DNA from: Paenibacillus sp. HW567
GTDB lineage: Bacteria > Bacillota > Bacilli > Paenibacillales > Paenibacillaceae
Length of the DNA stretch: 64,000 bases
Direction of reading: 5' to 3'
Assembly: GCF_000374185.1 (NCBI RefSeq)
Contig: NZ_KB910518.1
Coordinates: forward strand, 6,647,286-6,711,285
Part shown: piece by piece, positions 17,384 to 27,920 of the stretch
Numbering within the stretch: position 1 is the first letter of the stretch
How the letters are laid out: the number at the start of each line of letters is the position of its first letter
Notes under the pieces: model-generated
Seen by the model: only the letters and a program-made list of their open reading frames with translations
The model's database searches: none
Told to the model about the DNA's origin: nothing
Program-made: the position numbers and the translations under genes

Positions 17384-20300
17384 ATGCAAGAATACGATCA
17401 AAAGTCGGTTCACCAGAAGCGAAGTGAGCTGTTGAAGATATTGCTTAGAAACCAACAGCATCCGGTGACATCGGACTCTCTGCAGCTCAATGAATATCCC
17501 TTATCGTTCTCACAGCAGCAATTAATGATTCTGGATGAAATGAGCTCAACTCTTGCTTATCACGAGTCGTTTGTACTGAATATTGAGATGAATACGGATG
17601 TTAGGCGGATGGAACAGTCTATTAACCTGTTAGTTAAAAGACACGAAGCCTTACGGACGCGTATTTCAAGTAAGACCGAGTACAAGCAGATTATTCTGGA
17701 TCATCTTGAAATTTCCTTGTCAGAGTTTACAGTGCAGGATGATAACTGTGAGGAAATCGTTCAATTTATTCAGCAACCTTTTGATTTAAGATCAGCTCCA
17801 TTATTTCGGGCTACTTTGCTAAAAGGCTCGGGCGAATGGAAACTGCTCTTCGTATTTCATCATATAATTTGTGATGGTTGGTCCAACGCTATCTTTTTCA
17901 ATGAGCTGTATGAAATATACCAGTCACTGCTGACCGGCACGGCAATGGTGCTTCCGCCACTGCCAGCCCAGTATGGACAGTATTGTGAAATTCAGAGACG
18001 AAAGTTGTTGAACGGTGAATTTAAGGATTCTATTCAAAGGTTCGAGCACATGTTTAAGGACTTTGAGCTTTTAAGATTGCCCTCGGATCACATGCGCAGC
18101 AAAAGTATTCGGCCAAAATCCGGTGGGGCTAATTTCACTATTCAACAGAACAAGCTGGAGGATTTGCGGAGGTTTTCGGCAGCACAAGGGACGACCCTGT
18201 TCAATTCAATGCTAACAGCCTTTGTCATACTACTCCATCGTTATACCTATCAGGATGACATTGTAGTGGGAACTGCCTTTGCTAATAGAGTGAATCAGGA
18301 TTTTCAGAAGGTGTTCGGTTATTTTGCAAACAGTCTTCCCTTGAGATTCAGAATTCATGAGGAGGCCGCAACAGTGCTTGATCTGCTGGAACAGGTCCGG
18401 CGGAATTTACTTGAAGTCCAAAGTTTTCAGTCAGTTCCATTTGAGAGCATCGTGGAAAAGATAAATCCTAATAGACAGTCTAATCTCAATCCTATTTTTC
18501 AGGTCATGTTTAATTACAACAATACATTGTCGCAATTTGATGATTCAAAAGGCCACTGGAAGGTAACAAGACTGGATAATAGCTACGCCAAGATGGATAT
18601 GATCTTTGATATTACTGAAAATGATAAGAATCTGGAGCTGGCGATTGAGTATAACTCTGATATGTACAATTCTGCAACCATACATTCTATGATCAGGGAC
18701 TATTATCACCTGTTGGATCAAATGGTGCTTTATCCGCAGAATCCGATAGAGCAACTTTCTCTTATTGATGAAGCGAGCTTTAATACCTTGACTTCGGAAT
18801 GGAGCAGAACAGAAGAACTAACGGTTCCACAGCATATAATGGAATGCTTTAAGGTAACCTCATCCCGGTATCCAGAGCGGGTGGCGGCCCTTTTCGAAGA
18901 TTGCTCGATCACTTACAGGGAACTGGATAATCAGTCTAATCAGGTTGCCAGATTACTCCGAGAGAGGGGAGTTGGCAGCAATACCTTAGTGGGACTATGT
19001 ATGCAGAGATCGCTGGGGTTGTTAATCAATCTTATAGGGATTATTAAATCCGGCGGAACCTTTTTGCCGATAGATCCTACGTTCCCGGAGAAGCGGATTG
19101 AACAAATTATCAAGCATTCAGGATTGAAATATGTGGTTGCTGACCCTGAGACAGCCTTGCTGCCTGCGCTAACGGGAACTGAGCTTATCGTACCTGCTGA
19201 AGACAAACAATTATTTTCAAATTTGCCTGTAGATGAATTAAGCAGCCAGTCAGAGTCTACCGCCTACGTAATTTATACTTCTGGTTCTACGGGAGCGCCC
19301 AAAGGTGTCATGATTACTCACGTGAATCTGATCAATACCTTAATAAGTGTATCCAAAGTAATTGGGATCTGCGATGAAGACGTAATGGTCGCTTCGTCAA
19401 CAATTGTCTTTGATATATCTTTGCTGGAGCTTCTGGCCCCGTTAATAAAAGGCGCTAGCGTCCTAATACTAGGCAAAACTGCTGTGTTTGAAAATGAATT
19501 AATCGGCAAAGAAAGCCAATTCTCACTGAAGTCTATGATCGCAGAGCACAATGCTACCATTCTTCAGAGTACACCAAGCATGATGAAGATTTTGCTCGAA
19601 CAGCACCTCATCAAGGATATTAATCTGAAGACCATTTTATTGGGCGGCGAATTAGTTGGGACGGGGCTGGTTAAGGAGATATACTCGGCAGGGTTCCAAG
19701 GGGATATTTACAATATGTATGGCCCAACGGAAACTACGATATGGTCTTCTGTTCATAAGGTAAGCCCGGACTTGCAGGATGATTCAAGCGGAGCAGTTCC
19801 TATTGGCAGACCTATTGCGAATACAAATATGTATGTCCTGGACAAATATGATCAGCCAGTACCTGCAGGAGTGACAGGAAGCCTGTATATAGGCGGGAAG
19901 AGTGTATCCAGGGGTTATTTGAATCAAAAGGAGTTAACGCAGGCCAAATTTAGACAAGATCCTTTTCATGAGGGAATCATGTATGAAACCGGTGACAGAG
20001 CCCGATGGATGAATGATGGAACGCTTCAATTTATGGGGCGAGAGGATCGTCAGGTCAAGTGGCATGGATATCGGATTCAGCTGGATGAAATAGAAGAGGT
20101 CTTAAATGAACATCCGGGAATCAAAGAGAGTATCGTAGTTCTGCGGGATGATATACAGCAGGAACCGGTTCTGGTAGCTTACGCTGTAGCAGATATTTCA
20201 GAGCAAGCAATAAGAAGCCATCTGAGTACGCTGCTACCGGCTTATTCGGTCCCTTCGATTATTATGCTGTTGAAGGAGCTGCCGCTTACTCCCAATTTGA

Positions 20301-20614
20301 AAGTGGACAAAAAGAAATTGCCGAGACCGAATGAATCTGCAGAGATTGATGTGAATGAGTCTTTTAAGCTCCATGAAGAGCAAGCAAGAATCTTAAGCGG
20401 TCTATGGTCGGAGATTACTGGAACCCGGGGATATACACAGAAAAGCCACTATTTTGAGGTGGGCGGAAATTCCCTAAATGCTCTGCAGTTGATTAGGCGC
20501 ATTCAAGAGGTGTTTCATGTTGATGTGACCCTAATGGATATTTTTGATCATCCGCTCTTGGAGCAAATTAGTGGAATCGTCTCGGAACTTATAGCCAAAG
20601 GAGAAGATCAATAG
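17384..20614 (+). CDS. NRPS module C-A(Gly-like)-PCP
   Basis: 1076 residues, one elongation module. The condensation domain has HHIICDG at 159-165, of the type joining two L (or achiral) residues. The adenylation domain has A3 at about 628-641 (YTSGSTGAPKG), FDIS with Asp677 and YGPTETT. Positions read by eye give DILQLGMIW, one change from the glycine code DILQLGLIW known from the DhbF glycine module. The carrier Ser is 1030 (GGNSL). There is no epimerase or thioesterase. The N-terminus (SVHQKRSELLKILLRNQQ) is a charged helix like that of the subunit at 23873. Ribosome site GAGGTGG precedes ATG 17384; the gene follows the megasynthase after 12 bases. Confidence 0.92.
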   Translation: MQEYDQKSVHQKRSELLKILLRNQQHPVTSDSLQLNEYPLSFSQQQLMILDEMSSTLAYHESFVLNIEMNTDVRRMEQSINLLVKRHEALRTRISSKTEYKQIILDHLEISLSEFTVQDDNCEEIVQFIQQPFDLRSAPLFRATLLKGSGEWKLLFVFHHIICDGWSNAIFFNELYEIYQSLLTGTAMVLPPLPAQYGQYCEIQRRKLLNGEFKDSIQRFEHMFKDFELLRLPSDHMRSKSIRPKSGGANFTIQQNKLEDLRRFSAAQGTTLFNSMLTAFVILLHRYTYQDDIVVGTAFANRVNQDFQKVFGYFANSLPLRFRIHEEAATVLDLLEQVRRNLLEVQSFQSVPFESIVEKINPNRQSNLNPIFQVMFNYNNTLSQFDDSKGHWKVTRLDNSYAKMDMIFDITENDKNLELAIEYNSDMYNSATIHSMIRDYYHLLDQMVLYPQNPIEQLSLIDEASFNTLTSEWSRTEELTVPQHIMECFKVTSSRYPERVAALFEDCSITYRELDNQSNQVARLLRERGVGSNTLVGLCMQRSLGLLINLIGIIKSGGTFLPIDPTFPEKRIEQIIKHSGLKYVVADPETALLPALTGTELIVPAEDKQLFSNLPVDELSSQSESTAYVIYTSGSTGAPKGVMITHVNLINTLISVSKVIGICDEDVMVASSTIVFDISLLELLAPLIKGASVLILGKTAVFENELIGKESQFSLKSMIAEHNATILQSTPSMMKILLEQHLIKDINLKTILLGGELVGTGLVKEIYSAGFQGDIYNMYGPTETTIWSSVHKVSPDLQDDSSGAVPIGRPIANTNMYVLDKYDQPVPAGVTGSLYIGGKSVSRGYLNQKELTQAKFRQDPFHEGIMYETGDRARWMNDGTLQFMGREDRQVKWHGYRIQLDEIEEVLNEHPGIKESIVVLRDDIQQEPVLVAYAVADISEQAIRSHLSTLLPAYSVPSIIMLLKELPLTPNLKVDKKKLPRPNESAEIDVNESFKLHEEQARILSGLWSEITGTRGYTQKSHYFEVGGNSLNALQLIRRIQEVFHVDVTLMDIFDHPLLEQISGIVSELIAKGEDQ

Positions 20615-20615
20615 C

Positions 20616-23600
20616 ATGGAACCTTTCAAGGGTGAGCCTACCCGGCGGAAAGATGAACAGCTATGGTGTGTGAGTCCGAACCCGGACAGGGAGAACTTCC
20701 CCTTAACTAGTGCGCAGTATGGAATTTGGTATATGGATCAAATGAGACCGGAAGCTGGAATTTTCAATATGCCGCTTGTGCTGTTGCTGGAAGGAACACT
20801 TCGCAGGGAATGGCTTGAGCTGGCTATGAACACAGTTATTGAGGGTCACGACATTCTACGGACCTCCTTTCATCTCAGCGGAGAACTTCCTGTACAAACC
20901 GTTCATCAGCATAGACCCATCAGTATGCATTACAAATCTATGCTCAACTATCCAATGGACGCTATTTTACAGGAATTAAAGAGGGAGGCCGGCGTAGCCT
21001 TTGATCTGCAAAATGATTCGTTGATCCGCATGGTTCTCTATCAGATAGATTCGGATACACATGTGCTTCTGCTTGTTGTGCATCATATCGTCAGCGATGG
21101 CTGGTCCAATAATCTGCTTATGTCACAGCTTTTTCAAGTATATGATGCATTGGCAGCGAAACGTCCGATTCCTGAATTATTGCCTCAGATTCAATTTGCT
21201 GATTATAACGTGTCTTCAAAAGGATATACCAAAGAGCAAATGGATTACTGGGTAAACAAGCTGCTCCATCATGAAAAGGTGTTTCCTAAGAGACTATACA
21301 GCTACATCTGGCGTAAAGAATACAGTAATCGCGGGGAGTTCGTGTCCTTCCAACTGGACCAGCAGATGGTTGATCAACTGTCTGCCTTTAGTATAGATCA
21401 TGGCGGAACTTTGTTTGTAACCTTGATGTCTGCGTTTACCGTCGTGTTATGGCTGCATAGCGGAAACAAGGAGTTTTTAGTTGGCACTCCTGTAGCTAAC
21501 CGGAACGACCCCGCGATTGGACAGACCATAGGATGTTTCGTGAATACAGTTGTCTTGCGCAACCGAATCGAAGGCCATTGGCTGTTTCACGAGTTATTCA
21601 GAGCCGTGCGAAATGAATTCATCCAATCCTTGATGAATCAGGAAGTTCCATTTGAAAAGGTGGTAGAAAATGTAGCGGCAACCCGTAGAAATGCCAATAT
21701 TCATCCGATCTATCAGATTCTATTTGCTCTTCAGAATCAACCTCAGTCTCTACAATCTGAGCAGGTTCATATAGACCGGTTAGGGCTGAACCCTGAGCGG
21801 GTGAAATATGATCTTCATGTAAATCTGGAGATTATCCCAGGTGGGATACATGGTTGGTTTTCATATGATCTTGGGCTGTTCAGTTCTGAACAGATGGAGG
21901 AAATGTGCAGAGACTATCAAGCTATTCTGGCAGAGCTATTAAGCAGTCCCAAGCTTCCGCTGGAGGAAATGTTTTATAAGAGCAGATCTTTGCAGGTACC
22001 AGCCGAGGTTTCGGAGGAAGATCAGGGATTTCTTAAATCATTCCAGCAACAAGTCAATTTGAATCCGGGTAGTACTGCTTTGGTATACAAGGAAAAGGAA
22101 TACACATATGAAACATTAAATAAACGATCGGATTGCGTGATTAATCATTTGGAGAAGTTGCTGGATGCACAGCCGGTACTGGCGGGTTTTTGTCTGGATC
22201 AAGGACCGGATGTGGTCATAACGATGCTCGCAATGATGAAGCTGAAGCTGGGATACTCGGCTATTGATCCAGAGCTTCCAGACAAGCGAATACTGGAAAT
22301 ATGCTATAACTCCAATCTGAGGATTCTAATTACCGAGAAGAAATACCAAGCCCGCTTTGAAGCACTGGCTGCTTCTATTGATATTGTGTATTTGGAGAAT
22401 ATCCAATCTGAACTGACGGGTAGGGCATACAATAACCGGGTACTTAGAAGGTGTAATTCTGATCTGGCCTATGTGATTTATACCTCTGGCACCTCAGGCA
22501 CTCCGAAAGGTGTAATGGTCGGTTACAAACAGCTGAACCATTATATAGAGGCCATTGTGCAACGATTCAGACTGAATGAATGCCGTCAGTTTGCACTTGT
22601 CTCCAGCTTCTATAGTGACCTGGGGTACACGATGATCTTTCCGGCATTAGCTACTGGAGGATGTCTGCACATTACGCCAAAAGAAACAACGTTGGACCCT
22701 CATTTGTTTGCTGCTTTTATTCACGCGAATGAGATAGATATTTACAAAATCGTCCCTTCCCACTTTAAAGCACTTACCGGCAGACAAGTGGATCAAAGAT
22801 TGCTTCCGAACAAAGCGATTGTTTTCGGAGGGGAGACCCTGGAGTGGAGTGTTGTTGACAGCATTCGAAAAGTCTCCTCCGAATGTCAAATCTACAATCA
22901 CTATGGCCCTACTGAAACTACTGTAGGAGTCTTGACTTACAGCGTGGGAGATGAGAGGTTAGGACATTCCGTTCCGATTGGTTTTCCATTGCCGGATGTA
23001 GAGGTAAGAGTTGTACCAGTTGATGAAGAGGAGCCGCTGAACGAGAGTGAAGGTGAACTCTACCTGAGTGGAGCGCAAGTTGCTGAAGGCTATCTGAATA
23101 ACGCAGCTTTGACCGGGAAATATTTCATTCAGCAATCTTCAGGGAGATGCTATAAGACGGGAGACCGTGCAAAGTTTCATCCCGGCGGTGAACTTGAGTA
23201 TTTAGGGAGATTGGACAACCAGGTCAAAGTCCGCGGATATCGGGTTGAGCTGGCTGAAGTGGAGAGGGCGATCAACCTTTACGAGCAGGTGCAGCTTACT
23301 GCAGTGCTCTATGAGCAGGGGGAGTTAGTTGCATTTGTACAAAGTAATACCGATGCAGAGCAAGCTAAGCCTGATCTTAAACCTTATTTGTCGACGATAC
23401 TGCCAGAGTATATGATCCCCTCCAGGATATATTTGCTGGATTCAATGCCTCTTAATGAAGTCGGCAAAATTGATAGAGCCGGGCTAAGAGAGAGAGTGGC
23501 AAGTGAAGAAGGCAAATCTGAAAATCCCGATCCTATGGTTTGCAGCGGTGTAGAGTCGCAACTCTTAGCAATATGGGAGTCACTCTTGCGGCGGAAAGTT

Positions 23601-23876
23601 CAAGCGGACGATGACTTTTTTCAGGTGGGCGGTCATTCTTTGCAGGCAATGATGTTGATTATTCGCATAAAGGAGAAGTTCGATATTGAACTGAGTCTTC
23701 AGGAATTCCTGTCTGGTCCGCAGATTAAGCATCTGGCTATCCTCATTCAAAGTAAGCTGGATGCGAAAGAAGAACCTTATGATGAGAACGCCGAGCTTCA
23801 GCAATTTATCAATAACATGACCGATGCGGAAATTGACGCGATGCTTGAGAAATTAAGAAAGAAGGAGAAGGTATGA
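20616..23876 (+). CDS. NRPS module C-A(Asp-like)-PCP
   Basis: 1086 residues, one elongation module. The condensation domain has HHIVSDG from His156. The adenylation domain has A3 YTSGTSGTPKG at about 622-632. The A4 region is SDLGYT rather than FDxS (Asp668), a variant typical of Asp/Asn-type domains. The pocket read by eye is DLTKVGHVG, nearly the aspartate code DLTKVGHIG known from the surfactin Asp module. The carrier Ser is 1008 (GGHSL). The C-terminal tail MTDAEIDAMLEKLRKKEKV resembles the tail of the PKS-NRPS protein and may dock the next subunit. It starts one base after the previous stop and overlaps the next gene by four bases. Confidence 0.92.
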   Translation: MEPFKGEPTRRKDEQLWCVSPNPDRENFPLTSAQYGIWYMDQMRPEAGIFNMPLVLLLEGTLRREWLELAMNTVIEGHDILRTSFHLSGELPVQTVHQHRPISMHYKSMLNYPMDAILQELKREAGVAFDLQNDSLIRMVLYQIDSDTHVLLLVVHHIVSDGWSNNLLMSQLFQVYDALAAKRPIPELLPQIQFADYNVSSKGYTKEQMDYWVNKLLHHEKVFPKRLYSYIWRKEYSNRGEFVSFQLDQQMVDQLSAFSIDHGGTLFVTLMSAFTVVLWLHSGNKEFLVGTPVANRNDPAIGQTIGCFVNTVVLRNRIEGHWLFHELFRAVRNEFIQSLMNQEVPFEKVVENVAATRRNANIHPIYQILFALQNQPQSLQSEQVHIDRLGLNPERVKYDLHVNLEIIPGGIHGWFSYDLGLFSSEQMEEMCRDYQAILAELLSSPKLPLEEMFYKSRSLQVPAEVSEEDQGFLKSFQQQVNLNPGSTALVYKEKEYTYETLNKRSDCVINHLEKLLDAQPVLAGFCLDQGPDVVITMLAMMKLKLGYSAIDPELPDKRILEICYNSNLRILITEKKYQARFEALAASIDIVYLENIQSELTGRAYNNRVLRRCNSDLAYVIYTSGTSGTPKGVMVGYKQLNHYIEAIVQRFRLNECRQFALVSSFYSDLGYTMIFPALATGGCLHITPKETTLDPHLFAAFIHANEIDIYKIVPSHFKALTGRQVDQRLLPNKAIVFGGETLEWSVVDSIRKVSSECQIYNHYGPTETTVGVLTYSVGDERLGHSVPIGFPLPDVEVRVVPVDEEEPLNESEGELYLSGAQVAEGYLNNAALTGKYFIQQSSGRCYKTGDRAKFHPGGELEYLGRLDNQVKVRGYRVELAEVERAINLYEQVQLTAVLYEQGELVAFVQSNTDAEQAKPDLKPYLSTILPEYMIPSRIYLLDSMPLNEVGKIDRAGLRERVASEEGKSENPDPMVCSGVESQLLAIWESLLRRKVQADDDFFQVGGHSLQAMMLIIRIKEKFDIELSLQEFLSGPQIKHLAILIQSKLDAKEEPYDENAELQQFINNMTDAEIDAMLEKLRKKEKV

Positions 23877-26800
23877 TTTCTTCTGATCAAGATGAAATGG
23901 AGCGCAAGAGAGAAGAATTATTCGAGTTATTGAAAAAGAGGCAAAAGGCCGCTGTTGGTCTCGACAATACCAGTGAGTATCCTCTTTCAGATGCGCAGCA
24001 AAGATTATGGTTTATACAGAAGCGTGAAGCCGGCTCTTCCCAATACAATGTTCCATTGGCTATGCGGATTCGGGGAAAGCTTAGAGAAGACGGGATAAGC
24101 TTTGCTATTAGGGGAATGTTGCGTAAGCACCCTATATTAACTCACAGGATTTACTCGGTAAAAGGCGAGCTGTGGCAGAAAGCCGTGGATGAATCACCGG
24201 ATTTTCGGGTAGTCGATTTACAGCACCTCGATCTGGAAGAACGGGAAGCGGAAGCGCAGCGTATTTTAACGGAAATATGCAAAGAAGCCTTTGTTCTTGA
24301 GGAGTCTGCACCTGTACGGTTTGTACTGCTTATTCTGGATTCTGAGCAAAGTCTGTTCTCCATAGTTCTGCATCATATCATCACGGATGGCTGGTCGAAT
24401 GTCATCCTGCTTCGTGATCTGGAGGAGCTGTATAACAGCTATTGTTCAGATATTGCAGGGGCAAATCTGCCGGAGCCGGCTGCTACAGATCATTATAAGA
24501 ATCATGTCTTGTCAGAGGGGAAGAACAGCAAATCCGGGGATGTACTAAACGGGATTCGTTATTGGAAAAATCTTTTGGAAAGCGCCCCGCATTTTTTGCC
24601 TATGCCTACCGATTTTTCCAGACCCTATCTAAATAAATTTGACGGCGGAGAAATCAAAGGGCATTTGTCAAAGGAACTCCAAAATCAAATAACCGCAATC
24701 TGTAAAGAGTGTGGTTGTACAAGCTACACGTTTTTTCTGGCGGTATTCAATATTTTTCTGCTCAAGTATACAGGACAAAGGGATATAGTCATCGGAACGC
24801 CCGTGGTGAATCGTCTGGAAGCGAATGAGGAGAAGGTAGTCGGATTATTTGCAAATACTCTTCCGGTAAGAACAGTGGTAGATGCAGATGAAACGTTCGA
24901 TGAGCTTTTGAAGGCTGTCTCCGTTACAGTCAAGGATCTTTTGATTCATCAAAGTATTCCGTTCGGCAAAATCATCGAATCTGTTAATCCGCCGCGGAAC
25001 CCTAGCTTGCATCCTTTATTCCAGGTGATGTATGTATGGGGATTTGTGTCCGAAGTAACTGTTCATTTAACTGAATGCGAGGTCTCGATCTACCCTGTTC
25101 AGATGGATACGGCAAAATATGATTTAACACTAGCGGTATCCGAAACTGCTAACGGAATTGACCTTGTTTTTGAGTATAATTGCTGGCTGTTTACTTCACA
25201 GACTATTCAGAATATGGTTCGTCATTTCTGCACTTTGGTGGAGCATATTATCCGGGAACAGCAGACTCCCATCGGCTGCCTGAATATTATGACCCCAAGC
25301 GAAATCAGCCATAATTTCAGAAAAGATTCTGAGAACAGAATGGAGCAGCGCCCTATATATCAGCTGTTTGAGCGCTGTGTTGAGCAGTACCCTGAACATA
25401 CGGCAGTCGTAGACCATGCTGACTCCGTAACGTATGCAGAATTAAATTTGCGGGCTAACCGATTAGCCCATCGGCTTATTACCCAAGGCGTAGGTCCAGG
25501 CGATTGTGTTGGTCTTCATATTGAACGATCCATAGAGTATGTTACTTCAGTTCTAGGGATATTGAAGGCAGGGGCGGCATTTGTTCCCTTGGACCCTGAA
25601 TATCCACTGCAGAGGTTATATCACATTATTGAAGATACACAAATGAAAAAAGTAATCGTATCTCAAGAGGTTGCTCTGGACTTGTCCGAGCATGATATTG
25701 AGTTGATCTATATCAACGGTATGGCTGAGGATTCTCAAGAGGATAACCGGGCGAATCCAAGCTTGCAGATTACCGGTGAAGAACTGGCTTATGTAATCTA
25801 TACCTCCGGGTCAACTGGTGTTCCGAATGGAGTCATGGTGAAGAATAGCGGCTTGAGCAATATCATTTTCGAAGGTGCCAGGGAATTCGGCCTCAAACCG
25901 GGCAGAAGAGTTACTCAGTTCGTATCCATGAATTTTGATGTGAGTATATTTGAAACGTTAACGGCTCTAACTGCGGGAGCTGCGCTGTACCTGCTTGATA
26001 ATAATGTCAAGACATCCATTCCTAAATTAGCAGAATACATGAATGAGCACCTAATTACGGATGCCAATCTGCCGATGCTTGTTCTGGAGCATTTAGTAAG
26101 CCATTCAATTCCTTCTTTAGAAAATGTATATACCGGTGGGGAAGCCTGCTCGCAACTTGTAGCAGAACATTGGTCGGCCAATAGGAATTTTTATAATCTG
26201 TACGGGCCTACAGAGACTACTATAATTGCAGCCTGGTATAAAGTCAGGAACTTCAAGCTGGGTTCGCAGCAGTCTGTGCCGATCGGAACAGCCGTGCCTA
26301 ATGTAAGCATTTTTATCATAGATTCCTATGGCAAGCTCTGTCCCGAAGGAGTCACAGGTGAAATATTCATTGGTGGAGCAGGAGTTTCCAATGGATACAT
26401 CCACCGCACAGAGCTGAACCGCCAGAAATTTATCTTATACAACGTCAATGAGACAGAGACCATAAGATTATATACAACAGGGGATTTGGGCAGGAGGAAC
26501 ATTGAGGGAAATATAGAGTTCATCGGACGGGTGGATAATCAGGTGAAATTCAGGGGATATCGCATTGAGCTGGGTGAAATCGAAAGCACACTGAAACAGA
26601 TGCCGTGGATCTCGGATGCCGTTGTACTTATCAAACCAGACCGGTTCAATATCTTGCAATTGGTGGCCTTTATTGTTCCGGGCGATGATAGGAAAATTGA
26701 CTATGCTCTATTGAAGCAGGATATGGCCAACAAATTGCCAGAGTATATGATCCCCTCCTTTTTTGACTGGATGGAGTCGGTTCCCCTCAGTCCAAATAAC

Positions 26801-27100
26801 AAAATAGATAAGCAGAATTTGCTGGACCGTCCAATGCCTGAAATACACACTGAAATCACAACGCCTAAGAATGAGGTGGAACAGGAATTGGCCCGGATCT
26901 GGGGAGAACTGTTCGAAGTTGACCCTGCCGAAATTTCATGTAGGGCAAAATTCTATGATCTCGGTGGGCATTCACTATTGGTGCCGCTAATGCTGTTCAA
27001 AATTTTAGAAATATACGATTGTGATTTACCGTTGCAAACCTTTCTGGACAATCCTACCATTGAGGCGCTGGCTTCAATAATCATTAATTTAACGGAGTGA
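23873..27100 (+). CDS. NRPS module C-A(unknown)-PCP, last subunit
   Basis: 1075 residues. The condensation domain has HHIITDG from His167. The adenylation domain has Y640 at the start of A3, but the motif reads SGSTGVPNG: Asn652 replaces the conserved lysine. Asp689 is kept in NFDVS. Pocket positions read DVFAYGLII, which I do not match to any code I know; the lack of an acidic residue in the last pocket positions argues against a basic side chain. The carrier Ser is 1034 (GGHSL). The protein ends after the carrier domain, with no thioesterase, reductase or terminal condensation domain. The N-terminus (EMERKREELFELLKKRQK) is a helix that could receive the tail of the previous subunit. Confidence 0.9.
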   Translation: MISSDQDEMERKREELFELLKKRQKAAVGLDNTSEYPLSDAQQRLWFIQKREAGSSQYNVPLAMRIRGKLREDGISFAIRGMLRKHPILTHRIYSVKGELWQKAVDESPDFRVVDLQHLDLEEREAEAQRILTEICKEAFVLEESAPVRFVLLILDSEQSLFSIVLHHIITDGWSNVILLRDLEELYNSYCSDIAGANLPEPAATDHYKNHVLSEGKNSKSGDVLNGIRYWKNLLESAPHFLPMPTDFSRPYLNKFDGGEIKGHLSKELQNQITAICKECGCTSYTFFLAVFNIFLLKYTGQRDIVIGTPVVNRLEANEEKVVGLFANTLPVRTVVDADETFDELLKAVSVTVKDLLIHQSIPFGKIIESVNPPRNPSLHPLFQVMYVWGFVSEVTVHLTECEVSIYPVQMDTAKYDLTLAVSETANGIDLVFEYNCWLFTSQTIQNMVRHFCTLVEHIIREQQTPIGCLNIMTPSEISHNFRKDSENRMEQRPIYQLFERCVEQYPEHTAVVDHADSVTYAELNLRANRLAHRLITQGVGPGDCVGLHIERSIEYVTSVLGILKAGAAFVPLDPEYPLQRLYHIIEDTQMKKVIVSQEVALDLSEHDIELIYINGMAEDSQEDNRANPSLQITGEELAYVIYTSGSTGVPNGVMVKNSGLSNIIFEGAREFGLKPGRRVTQFVSMNFDVSIFETLTALTAGAALYLLDNNVKTSIPKLAEYMNEHLITDANLPMLVLEHLVSHSIPSLENVYTGGEACSQLVAEHWSANRNFYNLYGPTETTIIAAWYKVRNFKLGSQQSVPIGTAVPNVSIFIIDSYGKLCPEGVTGEIFIGGAGVSNGYIHRTELNRQKFILYNVNETETIRLYTTGDLGRRNIEGNIEFIGRVDNQVKFRGYRIELGEIESTLKQMPWISDAVVLIKPDRFNILQLVAFIVPGDDRKIDYALLKQDMANKLPEYMIPSFFDWMESVPLSPNNKIDKQNLLDRPMPEIHTEITTPKNEVEQELARIWGELFEVDPAEISCRAKFYDLGGHSLLVPLMLFKILEIYDCDLPLQTFLDNPTIEALASIIINLTE

Positions 27101-27106
27101 TAGCTG

Positions 27107-27904
27107 ATGATAATCAAATTACTGATGTGTAGACCTGATTATTATGTAATCAATTATTCAATAAACAGCTGGACAGATGCAGAGGGACAAATTGACGGCA
27201 ATCTGGCTATGCAACAATGGGAAAATTTATATAACACTTTAATTCAGCTGGGAGTAGAGATTGAACTGCTAAATCCAGTAGAAGGTATTCCGGATATGTG
27301 TTTTGTGGGCGATGCCGGAATGGCCTATAACGGAAAATTCATTCCCTCCAACTTCAGGCATAAGGAAAGACAAGCTGAAATTGTTCATTACGTAGACTGG
27401 ATGAAGAGCCATGATTATAAAGTATTTAATATTCCTGAAAATATCAGTTTTGAGGGCCTGGGTGATGTCGTCCAATATGATGATGTTTACTTTATCGGCT
27501 ACGGAGGGCGCTCTTCCCAGGGAGCCTGCAAATATACGAGCGAAGTCTTTGAAGAACTGAAGCTTCTGGGCGAGGTTCAATTAGCAGACGCACGTTTTTT
27601 CCATAATAGCCATGCGATTGCGCTTTTGTCCAAAAATATTGGGATGTACTATCCGTCCGCTTTCACTGAAGCTTCCATTCAACAGATCCAGAGAAGCTTA
27701 GAGGTATGTATTGAAATAGATGAACAAGATGCCTGTGATTTTGTTTGCAATAATATTGTGGTCAACCAGAATGTTCTTGTTGATAACTGCTCGGAAAAGC
27801 TGGAGCGCCAGCTTAATCAAATCGGCTTCAATGTGATCAAGCTGCCGATGAGCGAATTCAAAAAAACAGGTGCAAGCTTGCGCTGCCTAGTCCTAACACT
27901 ATAA
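27107..27904 (+). CDS. amidinotransferase / DDAH-like guanidino-modifying enzyme
   Basis: The 265-residue protein fits the pentein fold of amidinotransferases, arginine deiminases and dimethylarginine dimethylaminohydrolases. Visible are PDMCFVGDAG from residue 62 (substrate-carboxylate or guanidine site), FEGLGDV, FFHNSHAIALL with His166, and GASLRCL with the candidate catalytic Cys260. Such enzymes transfer an amidine group, hydrolyse guanidines, or make citrulline or ornithine. Which reaction occurs cannot be read here. It starts seven bases after the last NRPS subunit, so it probably makes a precursor or tailors the product. Confidence 0.75.
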   Translation: MIIKLLMCRPDYYVINYSINSWTDAEGQIDGNLAMQQWENLYNTLIQLGVEIELLNPVEGIPDMCFVGDAGMAYNGKFIPSNFRHKERQAEIVHYVDWMKSHDYKVFNIPENISFEGLGDVVQYDDVYFIGYGGRSSQGACKYTSEVFEELKLLGEVQLADARFFHNSHAIALLSKNIGMYYPSAFTEASIQQIQRSLEVCIEIDEQDACDFVCNNIVVNQNVLVDNCSEKLERQLNQIGFNVIKLPMSEFKKTGASLRCLVLTL

Positions 27905-27920
27905 AGAGGGGATTAAAAAA

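Noticed and set aside
17384..27100. Epimerization or thioesterase domains in the three NRPS subunits
   Set aside because: Each protein ends shortly after its GG(N/H)SL carrier site; there is no room or motif for a further domain.
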